A stretch of DNA of 64,000 nucleotides, taken from Sphingobacteriales bacterium (GTDB taxonomy: Bacteria; Bacteroidota; Bacteroidia; Sphingobacteriales; Sphingobacteriaceae). Both the position numbers and the translations under genes were made by a program. The stretch spans positions 16,927-80,926 of the forward strand of contig JACXVB010000014.1 in assembly GCA_014763615.1 (NCBI GenBank), written 5' to 3'. Each line of letters opens with the position of its first letter. Position 1 is the first letter of the stretch. Below, piece after piece: positions 63,459 to 64,000 of the stretch. The notes beneath the pieces are model-generated. The model saw only the letters and a list, made by a program, of their open reading frames with translations. It searched no databases and was not told the DNA's origin.

Positions 63459-63878
63459 TTATTTATTTAAAATCAAGATTAAGTGTTGAAATGCTGATAA
63501 ATGTAATTCTAAATTTTTAAAAATGTCATTTACTATTTCTTCTTCTTTATAAATGTGACTCAATTTATTTCTATCTTCTAAGGTTTTAAAAAGTAAATGG
63601 TCATCCTGTTCATTTATAAATTTATTTAAAAGCAAATTTTTATACACCATTTTTGGAGATATAAATATTTCAGCAGTTTTTAGTTCTAAAAATATTTTTG
63701 AAACTTTCCAAGCGAGCTCGGTACAATATTCAAATTTTTGGATTTTACCATTTTTAATCAAATCTAACTCAATAGCTGTATATTTTTTTGATTCCTTAAC
63801 TGCTAATACTTCTTTAAAAGTAGCAATAGCTTGGGTCAAATTACCTAATTCAATACTGAATTTTTGCTCCAATTCCAT
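63459..63878 (-). CDS. HEPN-type nucleotidyltransferase substrate-binding protein (HI0074-like)
   Basis: Helical protein of 139 aa resembling HI0074/NTSB HEPN proteins, partners of small MNT nucleotidyltransferases. The HEPN RNase-like motif Rx4H is visible as EDRNKLSHIY (about residues 107-116). Such pairs act as toxin-antitoxin modules (HEPN toxin, MNT antitoxin). No MNT gene is present downstream, since the exporter starts 33 bases after this stop, and a partner upstream cannot be seen inside the window. It is the first gene of the polysaccharide operon in this window. Confidence 0.82.
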   Translation of the reverse strand: MELEQKFSIELGNLTQAIATFKEVLAVKESKKYTAIELDLIKNGKIQKFEYCTELAWKVSKIFLELKTAEIFISPKMVYKNLLLNKFINEQDDHLLFKTLEDRNKLSHIYKEEEIVNDIFKNLELHLSAFQHLILILNK

Positions 63879-63942
63879 ACTTCAATTTTAGCTAATGCAT
63901 GTTTTTTAACGAAACGATCAAAATAGGATTTCTTATGGTTTA

Positions 63943-63969
63943 GTCGTCAGGCTGAGCGGAGTCGAAGCC
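63943..63969 (-). repeat. REP-like short repeat near the window end
   Basis: On the minus strand it reads GGCTTCGACTCCGCTCAGCC followed by TGACGAC, the same TTCGACT/CAGCCTGAC module as at 60885-60917 but in opposite orientation. It is clearly richer in GC than its surroundings. Confidence 0.6.
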
Positions 63970-64000
63970 TTTTTGCTATTCGGTACACTTTGATTGATGC

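Noticed and set aside
63879..63940. Tail of an MNT nucleotidyltransferase upstream of the HEPN gene
   Set aside because: One frame is open for about 33 codons, but it has no nucleotidyltransferase motif and closes at the REP-like repeat.

Overview
The window reads as chromosomal DNA of a Bacteroidota bacterium, most likely a Sphingobacteriaceae member close to Pedobacter. This is inferred from gene content and base composition, not from a marker gene. The signs are low GC by eye, Bacteroidota-type promoters (TTTG / TAnnTTTG) before exbB and metK, an ExbB-ExbD-ExbD-TonB operon continuing into PstS-like and TPR genes, a very long SLBB polysaccharide export protein, and many small Bacteroidota-type lipoproteins. 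I saw no rRNA, tRNA, CRISPR array, transposase or prophage.

Layout. 0-6 kb: a minus-strand Ton/periplasmic operon. 6-12 kb: pckA, a lipid kinase with a SUI1-type factor, metK behind a SAM-II riboswitch, and a membrane protein paired with a THEP1-like NTPase. 12-16.6 kb: a complete oxidative pentose phosphate unit headed by a polyphosphate-glucokinase-like ROK kinase (then gnd, zwf, pgl). 16.7-17.8 kb: an AT-rich insertion encoding a DpnI homologue and a coupled small protein. 18-23.6 kb: an HD hydrolase, then a small biosynthetic cluster (UbiA prenyltransferase divergent from type III polyketide synthase, methyltransferase, flavoprotein) and a sensor kinase. 23.6-25.3 kb: DUF47 and PiT phosphate uptake. 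25-41 kb: housekeeping and accessory metabolism, including a PIG-L deacetylase, a GH63-like glucosidase, a sodium/solute symporter, the conserved ATP-grasp / alpha-E / transglutaminase trio, and an ECF sigma factor with its partner.

41-43.4 kb is the strangest part. Two non-coding arrays are built from 7-bp units of the form GCNNAAN. The first has exactly 50 units (41173-41522) without a single indel and a 70-bp (10-unit) higher-order period. The second, broken by 25-27-bp T-rich spacers, lies on the other side of one AAA/DUF4143 ATPase gene. I know no named element matching them and regard this as the best candidate for something undescribed.

43.4-63.9 kb is a minus-strand surface polysaccharide locus: HEPN gene, SLBB exporter, Wzz, kdsB-kdsD-kdsA for CMP-Kdo supply, Wzx flippase, acetyltransferase, methyltransferase, six glycosyltransferase-like genes, Wzy and epimerases. 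Most junctions overlap by 1-19 bases, so it behaves as one operon. Its 3' end is disturbed: a frameshifted epimerase relic, an AlbA_2-type regulator with a four-copy TDPV repeat, an intact epimerase, and then the heptamer arrays. No initiating sugar-phosphate transferase is visible in the window.
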